Source: Granulosicoccus sp947495035
Lineage (GTDB): Bacteria; Pseudomonadota; Gammaproteobacteria; Granulosicoccales; Granulosicoccaceae
NCBI RefSeq assembly: GCF_050589605.1
Contig: NZ_JBNGOO010000001.1
Strand: one strand, 5' to 3'
DNA length: 64,000 nt
This document shows positions 34,483 to 43,693 of this stretch, piece after piece (position 1 is the first letter of the stretch; each line of letters begins with the position of its first letter). The translations under genes were made by a program, and so were the position numbers. The notes beneath the pieces are model-generated. The model made no database searches, had not been told where the DNA came from, and saw nothing but the letters and a program-made list of their open reading frames with translations.

Positions 34483-35223
34483 ATGAACGCTGCAGCCAAT
34501 GACTTCAACTATCAGACCCGCCTGAGCGCTGGCAAGCACTGGTCTCTCAGGGTGCGTCGCGGCATTGTCTTGCGCCTGACAGACCTGCAGGGTGGGGCCA
34601 ATGTCGGCATGGTGATGTACAACGCGCAGGATACGCTGGAGCGATACAACGCTCCGGACACCCTGAAATGCCAGCACACCTTTCATCTACGGCAGGGAAA
34701 CTGCCTGTACAGCGACATGGGGCGTGTACTCGCCTCCCTCATCGAGGACTCGGTGGGCGGTCACGATACCGTCTGCGGAAATTCCGACAGAGGGTTCATC
34801 GACGAGCGCTTCGGCCGGCGCGATTATCAGAATGATCGCAATGACTGGCACCAGAATGGACACGATGCCTTCCTGGTGGAGCTGTCCAAATACGGTCTGG
34901 AAGGGCGCGATCTGCCTGCCAATGTCAACTGGTTCAGCAAGTGTGCGGTACAGGCAGATGGTGGCATCAGCCTGGTAGACGGGCACAGTGCGCCTGGATC
35001 GACCCTGGCACTGCGTTTCGACATGGATGCGCTTGTTCTACTGCATACCTGTCCCCACCCGCTGTCGCTGAGTGAACACTATCCCGCAGGAGAGGTGGCC
35101 TTGAGCCTGTCCGTGGGGGAGCCGGTGAGTGAGGATGATGAATGTCTCAACAATTGTGATGAGAACCGCCGCGGTTTCCGCAACAACGAGTTGTATCACC
35201 AGGGCGTCCGAGCGTTTGCCTGA
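34483..35223 (+). CDS. cgdA: Carboxyguanidine deiminase subunit (DUF1989; urea-carboxylase-associated protein 1)
   Basis: A 246-residue DUF1989 protein. Family features are GIVLRLTDLQGGANVGMVMYNAQDTLERYN, DSVGGHDTVCGNSDRGFIDERFG and SCPHPL-like HTCPHPL near the end; the conserved Cys/His residues are probable metal ligands. In published work on guanidine catabolism, two such proteins form a heteromeric deiminase converting carboxyguanidine to allophanate and ammonia. It precedes the second subunit by 95 bases. Which of the two deserves the A or B letter is uncertain. Confidence 0.85.
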   Translation: MNAAANDFNYQTRLSAGKHWSLRVRRGIVLRLTDLQGGANVGMVMYNAQDTLERYNAPDTLKCQHTFHLRQGNCLYSDMGRVLASLIEDSVGGHDTVCGNSDRGFIDERFGRRDYQNDRNDWHQNGHDAFLVELSKYGLEGRDLPANVNWFSKCAVQADGGISLVDGHSAPGSTLALRFDMDALVLLHTCPHPLSLSEHYPAGEVALSLSVGEPVSEDDECLNNCDENRRGFRNNELYHQGVRAFA

Positions 35224-35318
35224 ACAGGGTTGCAGCGCTGCCGCAGGTATCGATTCCACCTCGATTGCCGCCGGGTTCAGTGGTTTTCATCAGTCATTTC
35301 AAGTGTCAGGAAAGGATC

Positions 35319-35960
35319 ATGATCAAGCAGAGTTTCCGAGAACAATCACAGGCAATCGACCGACAGGTGGTCGATGCCGGAGACTACTATCTGGCCCGGC
35401 TCGAGGACGGACAGACATTACGCATCGTTGACCTGAAAGGTAACCAGGCCGCCGATACGCTGTTCTATTCGGCCGAGGACCCCGGTGAGCATTACAGTGC
35501 CGTCAATACCATGCGAGCGCAGCGCAATCTGTACCTCAGTGCCGGTTCCGATCTGATCTCCAGCGAGAATCGAGTGATGCTCAGTATCGTGGCCGATACC
35601 TGTGGTCGGCACGATACCCTGGGTGGTGCCTGTTCCACCGAGAGCAATACCGTGCGTTACGACCTGGAGAAGCGCTGTATGCACGCCTGCCGCGACAGCT
35701 GGATGCTGGCGTTGGCCGAACACCCCGAATACGGGATTTCCAAGCGCGATATCGCCCACAACATCAATTTCTTCATGAATGTGCCGGTGACCGAGCAGGG
35801 CGAGCTCACCTTCGCCGACGGTATTTCCGCACCCGGCAAGTACGTGGAAATGACGGCTCGCATGGATGTGATCGTGCTGATATCCAACTGTCCGCAGTTG
35901 AACAATCCCTGTAACGGCTATGACCCGACACCCATCGAACTGCTGACATGGAATCAATGA
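35319..35960 (+). CDS. cgdB: Carboxyguanidine deiminase subunit (DUF1989; urea-carboxylase-associated protein 2)
   Basis: A 213-residue paralogue of the preceding protein: LRIVDLKGNQAADTLFYSAEDPGEHYS, DTCGRHDTLGGACSTESN, MARMDVIVLISNCPQLNNPCNGYDPTPI. It should pair with the first subunit to deiminate carboxyguanidine. ATG at 35319 follows AGGAAAGG and was preferred to the in-frame start at 35265. Its stop overlaps the carboxylase start, so expression of deiminase and carboxylase is coupled. Confidence 0.86.
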   Translation: MIKQSFREQSQAIDRQVVDAGDYYLARLEDGQTLRIVDLKGNQAADTLFYSAEDPGEHYSAVNTMRAQRNLYLSAGSDLISSENRVMLSIVADTCGRHDTLGGACSTESNTVRYDLEKRCMHACRDSWMLALAEHPEYGISKRDIAHNINFFMNVPVTEQGELTFADGISAPGKYVEMTARMDVIVLISNCPQLNNPCNGYDPTPIELLTWNQ

Positions 35961-38900
35961 ACCTCATGAAACCCTTCAATAAGGTTCTGATTGCCAACCG
36001 TGGGGCAATTGCCACTCGCATCATACGGACGCTGGAACGGCTGGGCATCGAATCCGTGGCGGTTTACGCCGATAGCGATCGGGACAGCCTGCATGTGCGT
36101 CTGGCAACCGAAGCCTACTCGCTGGGTGACGGGCGCGCCTCGGATACCTATCTGAATGTCGATAAGCTGATTGCCATTGCCCAGCGCAGTGGTGCGGCAG
36201 CCATTCATCCGGGCTATGGCTTTCTGAGTGAAAATGCCGATTTCGTGCAACGCTGCGAGAGCGAATCGCTGGTGTTCATCGGGCCTACGGCCGAGCAGAT
36301 AGGCCTGTTCGGCCAGAAGCATGTGGCGCGGGAGCTGGCAACGGCGGCAGGTGTACCGCTACCCCCCGGCAGCGGGTTGCTGGAAAGCGTCGAAGAGGCG
36401 CTGACCGAAGCCTGTCGTATCGGCTACCCCGTCATGCTGAAGAGTACCGCCGGTGGCGGTGGAATCGGCATGCGTCTGTGTGCGGATGAACAGGTGCTGC
36501 GTGAAGGTTTCGCGGCGGTGCAGCAGCAGGGAGAAAACCATTTTGCCAATGGTGGGGTGTTTCTGGAGAAGGCGATCCTCAATGCTCGGCACGTGGAAGT
36601 GCAGATGTTCGGCGATGGCAAGGGCGAGGTGGTGTCGCTGGGAGAACGCGACTGTTCCGCGCAACGGCGTAATCAGAAGGTGGTGGAGGAATGTCCCGCA
36701 CCGCACCTGGATGAGGCCTTGCGCCAGCGCCTGCACCGCACCGCCGAGGCTTTGCTGGCCAGTGTGCAGTATCGCAATGCGGCCACCGTGGAATTCATTC
36801 TGGATGCGGATACGCAGGAATTCCATTTTCTGGAAGTCAATACCCGACTGCAGGTCGAGCACGGCGTGACTGAGCTGGTGTATGGAGTCGACCTGGTGGA
36901 ATGGATGGTCGGTCAGGCTGGTGGCACATTGCCCGCCCTGAGCGAGTTGCGCGCTCGTCTGAGTCCGGGTGGACATGCCGTGCAGGTGCGTCTCTACGCC
37001 GAGGACCCCTATCGACAGTTCCAGCCTTGCGCCGGGCTGATGTCGCGCGTGGAGTTTCCGCAGATGGAGGGCTTGCGGGTGGACACCTGGATCGAATCCG
37101 GCATCACCATTCCGTCCGAGTTCGATCCCATGCTGGCCAAGATGATGGTGCATGCGCCAACGCGCGAACAGGCCTTGCAGACACTCTCCACGGCCTTGCA
37201 GGCAGTGGAGCTGTACGGTACACAGACGAATGTGGATTATCTGCGCTCTCTGGTCGAGGAACCCGTGGTGCAGAGTGGTCGGGTGACGACCCGGTTTCTC
37301 GATGAGCATGTGTACCAGCCTCACCGGATCGATGTACTGCGCGGTGGCACACTGACCACCATCCAGGATGTGCCGGGTCGCGTCGGTTACTGGCCGGTGG
37401 GTATTCCGCCATCCGGCCCGTTTGACACACTCTCCTTTCAACTGGCCAATCGCCTGCTGGGCAACGAAGCGGAGGCTGCCGGTCTGGAGATCACGGTTCA
37501 GGGGCCGGCACTGGAGTTCACCGCCCACACGCGCATCGTACTGGCAGGGGCCCCTGTCGATGCCACCCTCGATGGTGAGGCCCTGAGCCCCTGGCAGGTG
37601 GTGTCCATCCGTCCGGGACAGGTTCTGGATGTCGGGCAGATCAATGGTGTCGGTGCACGCAGCTATCTGTGTGTGGCCGGAGGCATCGATTGCCCGGAGT
37701 ACCTGGGATCGCGCTCCACCTTCACTCTGGGTCAGTTCGGTGGACATAATGGTGCGGCACTGAAGACCGGCGACGTGTTGCGTTTGAAAGCCGAGGCATC
37801 CCGCCTGTCGTCCGCTGCGGGCGCCAGCCAGACCCGCCTGCCTGCCGAACTGCTGCCCGCATTGACAGACGACTGGGAACTGCGGGTGGTGTATGGCCCG
37901 CATGGTGCGCCGGATTTCTTCACCGAGTGCGATATCGATACCCTGTTCGAGCACGCCTGGGAGGTGCATTACAACTCCAGCCGAACCGGGGTGAGGCTGA
38001 TCGGACCGAGTCCCGAATGGGCGCGCAGTGATGGCGGTGAGGCAGGGCTGCACCCGTCGAACATTCATGACAATGCCTATGCCTTCGGCAGTCTGGATTT
38101 CACCGGTGACATGCCTGTCATTCTCGGCCCCGATGGCCCTTCGCTGGGCGGCTTTGTCTGCCCCGCCACCATCATCACGGCCGATCTGTGGAAAATCGGT
38201 CAGTTGCGAGCGGGAAACCGGGTACGCTTCAGACCGGTGAGCGTGGCCGAGGCAGTAGAGGCGGACCGCCTGCAGCAGCTCACCGTTGCCAACCTCCGGA
38301 TGTCGCCCCCCGGTGATGATTCACCGTGGCCGGATGCGGCCAGTTGCCGACGGCAATCGGCCATCGTGAAACAGCGCAAGGCCGGCACCAACGGTGTGGA
38401 GGCCTGCTATCGGCTGGCCGGTGACCGCTTCCTGCTGGTCGAATACGGTGCGCCCACTCTGGATCTGGTCTCGCGCTTCCGTGTTCATGCGTTGATGCAG
38501 TGGCTGGAACAGAACCCGCTGACGGGCATCATAGAAGTGACTCCGGGCATCCGTTCACTGCAACTGCATTATGACGCCCAGCAGTTGGCCCTGTCGGTTC
38601 TGCTGGATCACCTGCAGGGGGCCGAAGACTACCTGGATCAGCATGTGGACTCCGCCGTCGTGCCGTCACGCATCGTGCATCTGCCGCTGTCCTGGGACGA
38701 TGAAGCCTGTCGGGAGGCAGTCGTGAAATACGACCAGTCGGTGCGCAAGAATGCGCCCTGGGCACCGAGCAATCTGGAATTCATCCGTCGCATCAATGGT
38801 CTGGAATCGATTGACGATGTCAAGCGGATCGTGTTCGATGCGTCCTATCTGGTGATGGGGCTGGGTGATGTCTATCTGGGGGCACCGGTTGCCACACCCG

Positions 38901-39607
38901 TGAACCCGGCACATCGACTGGTGACCACCAAATACAACCCTGCACGAACCTGGACGGCGGAGAACTCGGTCGGCATTGGCGGCTCCTATCTGTGTGTCTA
39001 TGGCATGGAAGGGCCGGGCGGCTATCAGTTCATTGGCAGAACCCTGCAGATGTGGAATCGCTATCGACAGACACCGGAATTCGATAAACCCTGGTTGCTG
39101 CGCTTCTTCGATCAGATACGGTTCCACGAAGTCAGTCACGATGAGCTGATGGAGATCCGTCGAGACTTCCCACAGGGGCGATACCCGTTGAAGATCGAAC
39201 AGACCGAATTTTCCCTGGCCGATTTCAGGGAGCTGGTGGAGGGTCAGCAGGCACGGATCGACGACTTTCAGCAGACCCGTCAGGCCGCTTTTGCCGAAGA
39301 GCTGGCGAACTGGCGCGCCACCGGACAGTTCAATGTCAAGGTGGAAGAGCCGGAAATCCCGGAAGTCGTGGTCGACTGGCCAGCTGACAGCCTTGTGATG
39401 GAGAGCCCGGTATCGGGCAGCTTGTGGCAATGCTGCGTTGCACCGGGAGAGTCCGTCAAGCAGGGCCAGACCCTGCTGGTGCTCGAATCCATGAAGATGG
39501 AAATCACCGTACCGGCACCGCAGGATCTGCAGGTGCACAGCGTGCTTCTCGAAACCGGTCAGCGTGTCAGCGCTGGCCAACCTCTGATCGTACTGGAACA
39601 CTCATGA
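35957..39607 (+). CDS. Biotin-dependent guanidine carboxylase (urea carboxylase family)
   Basis: About 1216 residues, cytoplasmic. Domains in order: biotin carboxylase (KVLIANRGAIATRIIRT; STAGGGGIGMR; EVNTRLQVEHGVTE), a KipI/KipA-like carboxyltransferase region (GTLTTIQDVPGRVGYWPVGIPPSGPFD; NPARTWTAENSVGIGGSYLC), and a C-terminal biotinyl domain with VLESMKMEI, Lys about 1180. It carboxylates guanidine (or urea) using ATP and bicarbonate. The guanidine riboswitch and the two DUF1989 genes argue for guanidine. ATG 35957 overlaps the upstream stop; ATG 35948 and 35966 are alternatives. Confidence 0.92.
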   Translation: MNLMKPFNKVLIANRGAIATRIIRTLERLGIESVAVYADSDRDSLHVRLATEAYSLGDGRASDTYLNVDKLIAIAQRSGAAAIHPGYGFLSENADFVQRCESESLVFIGPTAEQIGLFGQKHVARELATAAGVPLPPGSGLLESVEEALTEACRIGYPVMLKSTAGGGGIGMRLCADEQVLREGFAAVQQQGENHFANGGVFLEKAILNARHVEVQMFGDGKGEVVSLGERDCSAQRRNQKVVEECPAPHLDEALRQRLHRTAEALLASVQYRNAATVEFILDADTQEFHFLEVNTRLQVEHGVTELVYGVDLVEWMVGQAGGTLPALSELRARLSPGGHAVQVRLYAEDPYRQFQPCAGLMSRVEFPQMEGLRVDTWIESGITIPSEFDPMLAKMMVHAPTREQALQTLSTALQAVELYGTQTNVDYLRSLVEEPVVQSGRVTTRFLDEHVYQPHRIDVLRGGTLTTIQDVPGRVGYWPVGIPPSGPFDTLSFQLANRLLGNEAEAAGLEITVQGPALEFTAHTRIVLAGAPVDATLDGEALSPWQVVSIRPGQVLDVGQINGVGARSYLCVAGGIDCPEYLGSRSTFTLGQFGGHNGAALKTGDVLRLKAEASRLSSAAGASQTRLPAELLPALTDDWELRVVYGPHGAPDFFTECDIDTLFEHAWEVHYNSSRTGVRLIGPSPEWARSDGGEAGLHPSNIHDNAYAFGSLDFTGDMPVILGPDGPSLGGFVCPATIITADLWKIGQLRAGNRVRFRPVSVAEAVEADRLQQLTVANLRMSPPGDDSPWPDAASCRRQSAIVKQRKAGTNGVEACYRLAGDRFLLVEYGAPTLDLVSRFRVHALMQWLEQNPLTGIIEVTPGIRSLQLHYDAQQLALSVLLDHLQGAEDYLDQHVDSAVVPSRIVHLPLSWDDEACREAVVKYDQSVRKNAPWAPSNLEFIRRINGLESIDDVKRIVFDASYLVMGLGDVYLGAPVATPVNPAHRLVTTKYNPARTWTAENSVGIGGSYLCVYGMEGPGGYQFIGRTLQMWNRYRQTPEFDKPWLLRFFDQIRFHEVSHDELMEIRRDFPQGRYPLKIEQTEFSLADFRELVEGQQARIDDFQQTRQAAFAEELANWRATGQFNVKVEEPEIPEVVVDWPADSLVMESPVSGSLWQCCVAPGESVKQGQTLLVLESMKMEITVPAPQDLQVHSVLLETGQRVSAGQPLIVLEHS

Positions 39608-41421
39608 AGACAATCACGGATCTGACAATCGCCGGCGTTCAGAAGCGCTATGCCACTGGCACCACTCCCGCTGAGCTGATGGCAGAGTTGCGGCAGCAGG
39701 CGGAAGCGCTGAGCGATCACAACATCTTCATTCACCTGCTCAGCGCCGATGAATTGCAACCCTGGCTGGCAGCGCTGGATGAGCAGGATCCCGCGCAGAC
39801 GCCCCTGTGGGGAGTTCCCTTCGTCATCAAGGACAATATCGATCTGGCAGGGGTTCCCACGACGGCAGCCTGCGAGGCCTTTGCCTATACGCCCGATGAA
39901 TCTGCCTTTGTCGTGCAACGCCTGATCGATGCCGGTGCCCTGCCATTGGGCAAGGCCAATCTGGATCAGTTCGCCACCGGCCTGAATGGCACTCGCTCGC
40001 CGTGGGGGCCTTGCCGCAACAGCTTCGACAAGTCCCTGGTCAGTGGCGGTAGCAGTGCCGGTTCTGCGGTATCGGTTGCCCTGGGGCTGGCCAGCTTCAG
40101 TCTGGGAACCGATACCGCAGGTTCGGGGCGGATACCGGCAGCCTTCAACAATCTGATTGGTGTGAAGCCCACGCGGGGGCTGCTCTCGGCAACGGGTGTG
40201 GTACCGGCCTGTCGCAGCCTGGATTGTGTCAGCATCTTCGCCCTGCATGCCGATGATGCCAATGCCGTGCTGGCTGCTGCCGAGGGGCAGGATGGGAGCG
40301 ATGGTTACAGTCGCTCGAACCCTCATGACAACCGAGCGCAGACCTATGGCACTTTCAGCGCTCCCTTGACACTGGGCGTGATTCCCGAGGCCCAGCTCCG
40401 GTTCTTCGGCGATGAGGACTACGAGCAAGCCTATCAGCAGACTCTGGGCGCGCTGCAGGAACACGGGGTGCAACTACGTGAGATCGACTACGCGCCGTTC
40501 GACGAAGTGGCTCGTCTGTTGTACGAAGGGCCCTGGGTTGCCGAGCGTTATGTGGCCACTTTGCCTTTGATCGAGGAACAGCCGGAGGCCGTGTTTCCGG
40601 TGGTGCGCGACATCATCGCCCCGGGAGGCAAGCCCAGTGCTGCCGAACTGTTCCAGGCGCAGTACCGGCTGGAAGATCTCAGACGCCGTTGCGCTGTGCA
40701 GCTGACGCACATCGATGCCTTGCTGACTCCGACTGCCGGCCGCCTGTTCTCCATTGAAGAGATGTTGCAGGAACCCATTCGGTGCAACAGCGAGCTGGGC
40801 TATTACATGAACTTCATGAATCTGCTGGACATGGCGGCCATTGCCGTTCCCACAGCCTTTACCGACAAGGGGTTGCCGTTCGGCATCACGCTCGGAGCGC
40901 CTGCATTCAGCGATCGCCGTTTGCTGTCGATAGCCAATCGCCTCCAGCAGCAGTTCTCTCTGCCACTGGCATCCGGCAGCCAGACACTGCCGTCACTCGC
41001 GGTGAACGAGGTCCGGAGAACGGACTGCATGGAACTGGTAGTCTGCGGGGCGCATCTGGACGGCATGCCATTGAACTGGCAGTTGCGGGAGCGTGGGGCG
41101 GAATTGCTCGAGTGCACCCGAACCAGCGCAGACTACCGGCTATTCGATCTGAACGAGCCATCGCTGAAACGACCGGCGCTGCTGCGGGTGGATGAGGCGG
41201 GTGTTGCCATCGATGTGGAAGTCTGGCGTCTGCCGGTCAGCGAGCTGGGCAGTTTTCTCAGAGGCATCGCCGCGCCTCTGGGGCTTGGCCAGGTCACTCT
41301 CTGCGATGGTCGGCAAGTCTGCGGATTCATCGCCGAGGCGACAGCTGGCGGTCAGGAAGCTGTCGAGATAAGCCACTTTGGTGGCTGGCGTGCCTACCAG
41401 AGCTCGTTGTCGCAGGCTTGA
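39604..41421 (+). CDS. atzF: Allophanate hydrolase
   Basis: A 605-residue amidase-signature enzyme that hydrolyses allophanate to ammonia and CO2, the last step of the pathway. The Lys-cisSer-Ser triad is readable as Lys76 (FVIKDN), Ser150 (SGGSSAG) and Ser174 (DTAGSGR), with the same spacing (74 and 24) as in Pseudomonas AtzF, which is also about 605 residues. The C-terminal roughly 130 residues form the usual AtzF tail domain (FLRGIAAPLGLGQVTL). The ATG overlaps the carboxylase stop, ending the operon. Confidence 0.94.
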   Translation: MKTITDLTIAGVQKRYATGTTPAELMAELRQQAEALSDHNIFIHLLSADELQPWLAALDEQDPAQTPLWGVPFVIKDNIDLAGVPTTAACEAFAYTPDESAFVVQRLIDAGALPLGKANLDQFATGLNGTRSPWGPCRNSFDKSLVSGGSSAGSAVSVALGLASFSLGTDTAGSGRIPAAFNNLIGVKPTRGLLSATGVVPACRSLDCVSIFALHADDANAVLAAAEGQDGSDGYSRSNPHDNRAQTYGTFSAPLTLGVIPEAQLRFFGDEDYEQAYQQTLGALQEHGVQLREIDYAPFDEVARLLYEGPWVAERYVATLPLIEEQPEAVFPVVRDIIAPGGKPSAAELFQAQYRLEDLRRRCAVQLTHIDALLTPTAGRLFSIEEMLQEPIRCNSELGYYMNFMNLLDMAAIAVPTAFTDKGLPFGITLGAPAFSDRRLLSIANRLQQQFSLPLASGSQTLPSLAVNEVRRTDCMELVVCGAHLDGMPLNWQLRERGAELLECTRTSADYRLFDLNEPSLKRPALLRVDEAGVAIDVEVWRLPVSELGSFLRGIAAPLGLGQVTLCDGRQVCGFIAEATAGGQEAVEISHFGGWRAYQSSLSQA

Positions 41422-41475
41422 AGAGCCGCCTGAAATATTGCAAGGTAGCGACGAATCCGCTCGAAGCTTGCAACG

Positions 41476-42681
41476 ATGAACGAAGACAACTCCCTGCCTT
41501 TGTCGGGCATTCGTGTACTGGAGATGGGGCAATTGATCGCCGGCCCCTTCGCCGGACAGATGCTGGCAGCCTTCGGCGCCGAGGTCGTGAAGATCGAGCC
41601 GCCGGGCAGGGGGGATCCGCTGCGCACCTGGCGCGTGCTGGATGAACAGGGCACCTCCTATTGGTGGCGCAGTCTGGCGCGTAACAAGAAATCGCTGACG
41701 CTGGACCTGTCGCAGGAGCAGGGAGCCGATATCGCGCGTCAGCTGATGATGCAGGCCGATATCCTGATCGAGAACTTCCGTCCCGGCCGCATGGAGGCCT
41801 GGGGGCTGGGTCCGGACGCGATGAAGAAGCTGCATCCCGAACTCATCTACACACGCGTGTCGGGCTATGGTCAGAGTGGACCCTACGCCCGCAAACCCGG
41901 TTTCGCCTCTGCCTGTGAAGCAGCAGGCGGGCTGCGCTACGTCAACGGCTATCCGGATGAGAAGGCGGTACGCATGAATCTGTCACTGGGCGATACGCTG
42001 GCTGGCATGCATGCCACGGTGGGTGCTCTGCTGGCACTCATCGCCCGGCAAAGACTTGGCCAGGGAGGTCAGACCGTCGATGTCTCCATCGTCGAGTCGG
42101 TGTTCAACATGCTCGAAGGGGTTCTGCCCGAATACGATGGTGCCGGCGTGGTTCGCGAACCGTCCGGGTCCACGGTGACGGGCATCGTGCCTACCAATAC
42201 CTATCAGTGCAGTGATGGTCGTTACATCGTGATCGGTGGCAACGGCGATTCCATCTTCAAGCGTCTGATGGTTGCCATCGGTCAGGCCGAGCTGGCCGAG
42301 GATGCCCGATTGGCCGACAACCGGGGACGGGTGGCGAACGAAGCAGAGATCGACGCACTGCTGTCCGCCTGGAGTGCCACCGTCTCATCCGTTGAGGCAC
42401 TGGAAATTCTGGATGCGGCTGATGTACCAGCCGGCCCGGTCAATTCCATCGCCGACATGGTGCAGGATCCTCATTTCCAGGCCAGAGACATGTTCGAGAG
42501 CCTGGCGGTCAATGGCGAGTCGCGTCTGATGCCGGCCGTGCATCCCAGGCTGGAACGAACGCCGGCCAGTTCCCGCTGGGCCGGACCGGAACTGGGTCAG
42601 CACACCGATGAGGTGCTGCGCAGCTGGTTGAGGGCCGGCAACGAGGACATCGCCCGCTGGCGAGAAAAGCGCTTGCTGTAG
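41476..42681 (+). CDS. Family III CoA-transferase (CaiB/BaiF)
   Basis: A 401-residue enzyme moving CoA between carboxylic acids. Signature parts are LPLSGIRVLEMGQLIAGPFAGQMLA, GAEVVKIEPPGRGDPLR, WWRSLARNKKSLTLDL and VSGYGQSGPYA. The catalytic Asp is likely residue 173 (LSLGDTLAG). It starts 54 bases after the allophanate hydrolase on the same strand but has no role in guanidine use that I can see. An HMG-CoA lyase is 4 kb away on the other strand, so a shared organic-acid pathway is conceivable. Confidence 0.9.
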   Translation: MNEDNSLPLSGIRVLEMGQLIAGPFAGQMLAAFGAEVVKIEPPGRGDPLRTWRVLDEQGTSYWWRSLARNKKSLTLDLSQEQGADIARQLMMQADILIENFRPGRMEAWGLGPDAMKKLHPELIYTRVSGYGQSGPYARKPGFASACEAAGGLRYVNGYPDEKAVRMNLSLGDTLAGMHATVGALLALIARQRLGQGGQTVDVSIVESVFNMLEGVLPEYDGAGVVREPSGSTVTGIVPTNTYQCSDGRYIVIGGNGDSIFKRLMVAIGQAELAEDARLADNRGRVANEAEIDALLSAWSATVSSVEALEILDAADVPAGPVNSIADMVQDPHFQARDMFESLAVNGESRLMPAVHPRLERTPASSRWAGPELGQHTDEVLRSWLRAGNEDIARWREKRLL

Positions 42682-42890
42682 CCTGTGTTGATGGTCAATG
42701 GCCAGTGTGTCTCGTCTTCATCGGCCACCTCCTGTAGGCAGATTTCGCCGGCAATCGCGCCCTGAACCCTGACTCCTGGCTGTCGAGCTGAAGGTCCGAC
42801 CCTGCGGCGCGGGCCGTTTCATGCGTTCTCGGGTCAAGTTGTTCGCCTCAGCGTCGATACGTTCTGCATGAGATGTATTCAGGATTGAGG

Positions 42891-43337
42891 ATGCAGACGA
42901 TTTCACAACTGGTGCGTTTCTCCATGGCAGCGGGCATGTATCTGCTGCTGATGTGGGGTTACATGGTGCTGCCCAATGCACAGTGGTTCGCTGCATTCCT
43001 GGCTTTGATCCTGTCCACCATGCTGATCTACTGGGTGACCGAGACACGGGTCACAACGGACCTGACAGAGAACCCTCGACACGCGGAACCACGAATCCGC
43101 TCCGGATACGGTCGCCCGGGTATCACGATGGCGGACTGGCAGGAAAAACCCGATGAGCCGATCGGCGGGGATCTGCGCACCTCACCCCCGGGTCTGGAGG
43201 CGGCTGTGCTGAGACTTGATTCATTGAAATCGGAATTGATGGCCCAGTATGCTCAGTTTGGCCGGGATCAGTCGTTAATCAATGGTAGAGGACTCGGATC
43301 CTGGCACGGAAAAAGGGATTTTCACAAACCGACATGA
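42891..43337 (+). CDS. Membrane protein of unknown function, coupled to an Hpt gene
   Basis: A 148-residue protein with two hydrophobic helices in the first 45 residues (FSMAAGMYLLLMWGYMVLP; WFAAFLALILSTMLIYWV), then a polar cytoplasmic tail with a short helical stretch (AAVLRLDSLKSELMAQYAQFGRD). I do not recognise the family. Its stop overlaps the Hpt gene start (ATGA), so it belongs to the phosphorelay operon and may help localise it. ATG at 42891 follows AGGATTGAGG; ATG 42873 is an alternative. The 209-base gap upstream contains a GGTCCGACCC copy (42793-42802). Confidence 0.6.
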   Translation: MQTISQLVRFSMAAGMYLLLMWGYMVLPNAQWFAAFLALILSTMLIYWVTETRVTTDLTENPRHAEPRIRSGYGRPGITMADWQEKPDEPIGGDLRTSPPGLEAAVLRLDSLKSELMAQYAQFGRDQSLINGRGLGSWHGKRDFHKPT

Positions 43338-43693
43338 CTAGTTACATCGAACCTCAGGCACTGAAGTCCATTGCCTCGTTGCAACGGCCCGGTAAACCGG
43401 ATCTGCTCGAACGCGTGGTTGGCCTGTTCAAGTCCGAGTCGCCCACGGCCATCGAAGCCATTCAGCAGGGGCTGGACTCGGATGATCTGCCGGCTGTCGG
43501 CAATGCCGCACATGGCCTGAAATCCAGCAGCGCCTATGTCGGGGCGAGAATGCTCTCGGAGCGTTGCCGTGAGCTCGAAGCGGCCGCTCGCGAAGAGAAC
43601 CATCCCGCCTGTCATGCCCTGGCTGATGGTGTCGAGGAATTGTTCGAGGCCAGCATCGTGGCGCTTGACCAGCACATGAGAAAGGTTGCCTGA
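43334..43693 (+). CDS. Histidine phosphotransfer (Hpt) domain protein
   Basis: A 119-residue single Hpt domain. The phosphorylated His is residue 60 in AAHGLKSSSAYVGA, followed by the helical pattern LSERCRELEAAA. Such proteins shuttle phosphate between receiver domains of a phosphorelay. It is flanked by overlapping genes on both sides: the membrane protein before it, and a receiver-GGDEF-EAL protein after it (TGATG overlap). The source kinase is not in this operon. Confidence 0.9.
   Translation: MTSYIEPQALKSIASLQRPGKPDLLERVVGLFKSESPTAIEAIQQGLDSDDLPAVGNAAHGLKSSSAYVGARMLSERCRELEAAAREENHPACHALADGVEELFEASIVALDQHMRKVA

Noticed and set aside
36359..38068. 569-residue open frame on the minus strand inside the guanidine carboxylase gene
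   Set aside because: It is a mirror of the long coding frame in GC-rich DNA. The plus-strand protein is clearly the real product, and the minus frame has no recognisable domain. The same holds for long frames at 286-1428, 29415-30707 and 54038-55342.
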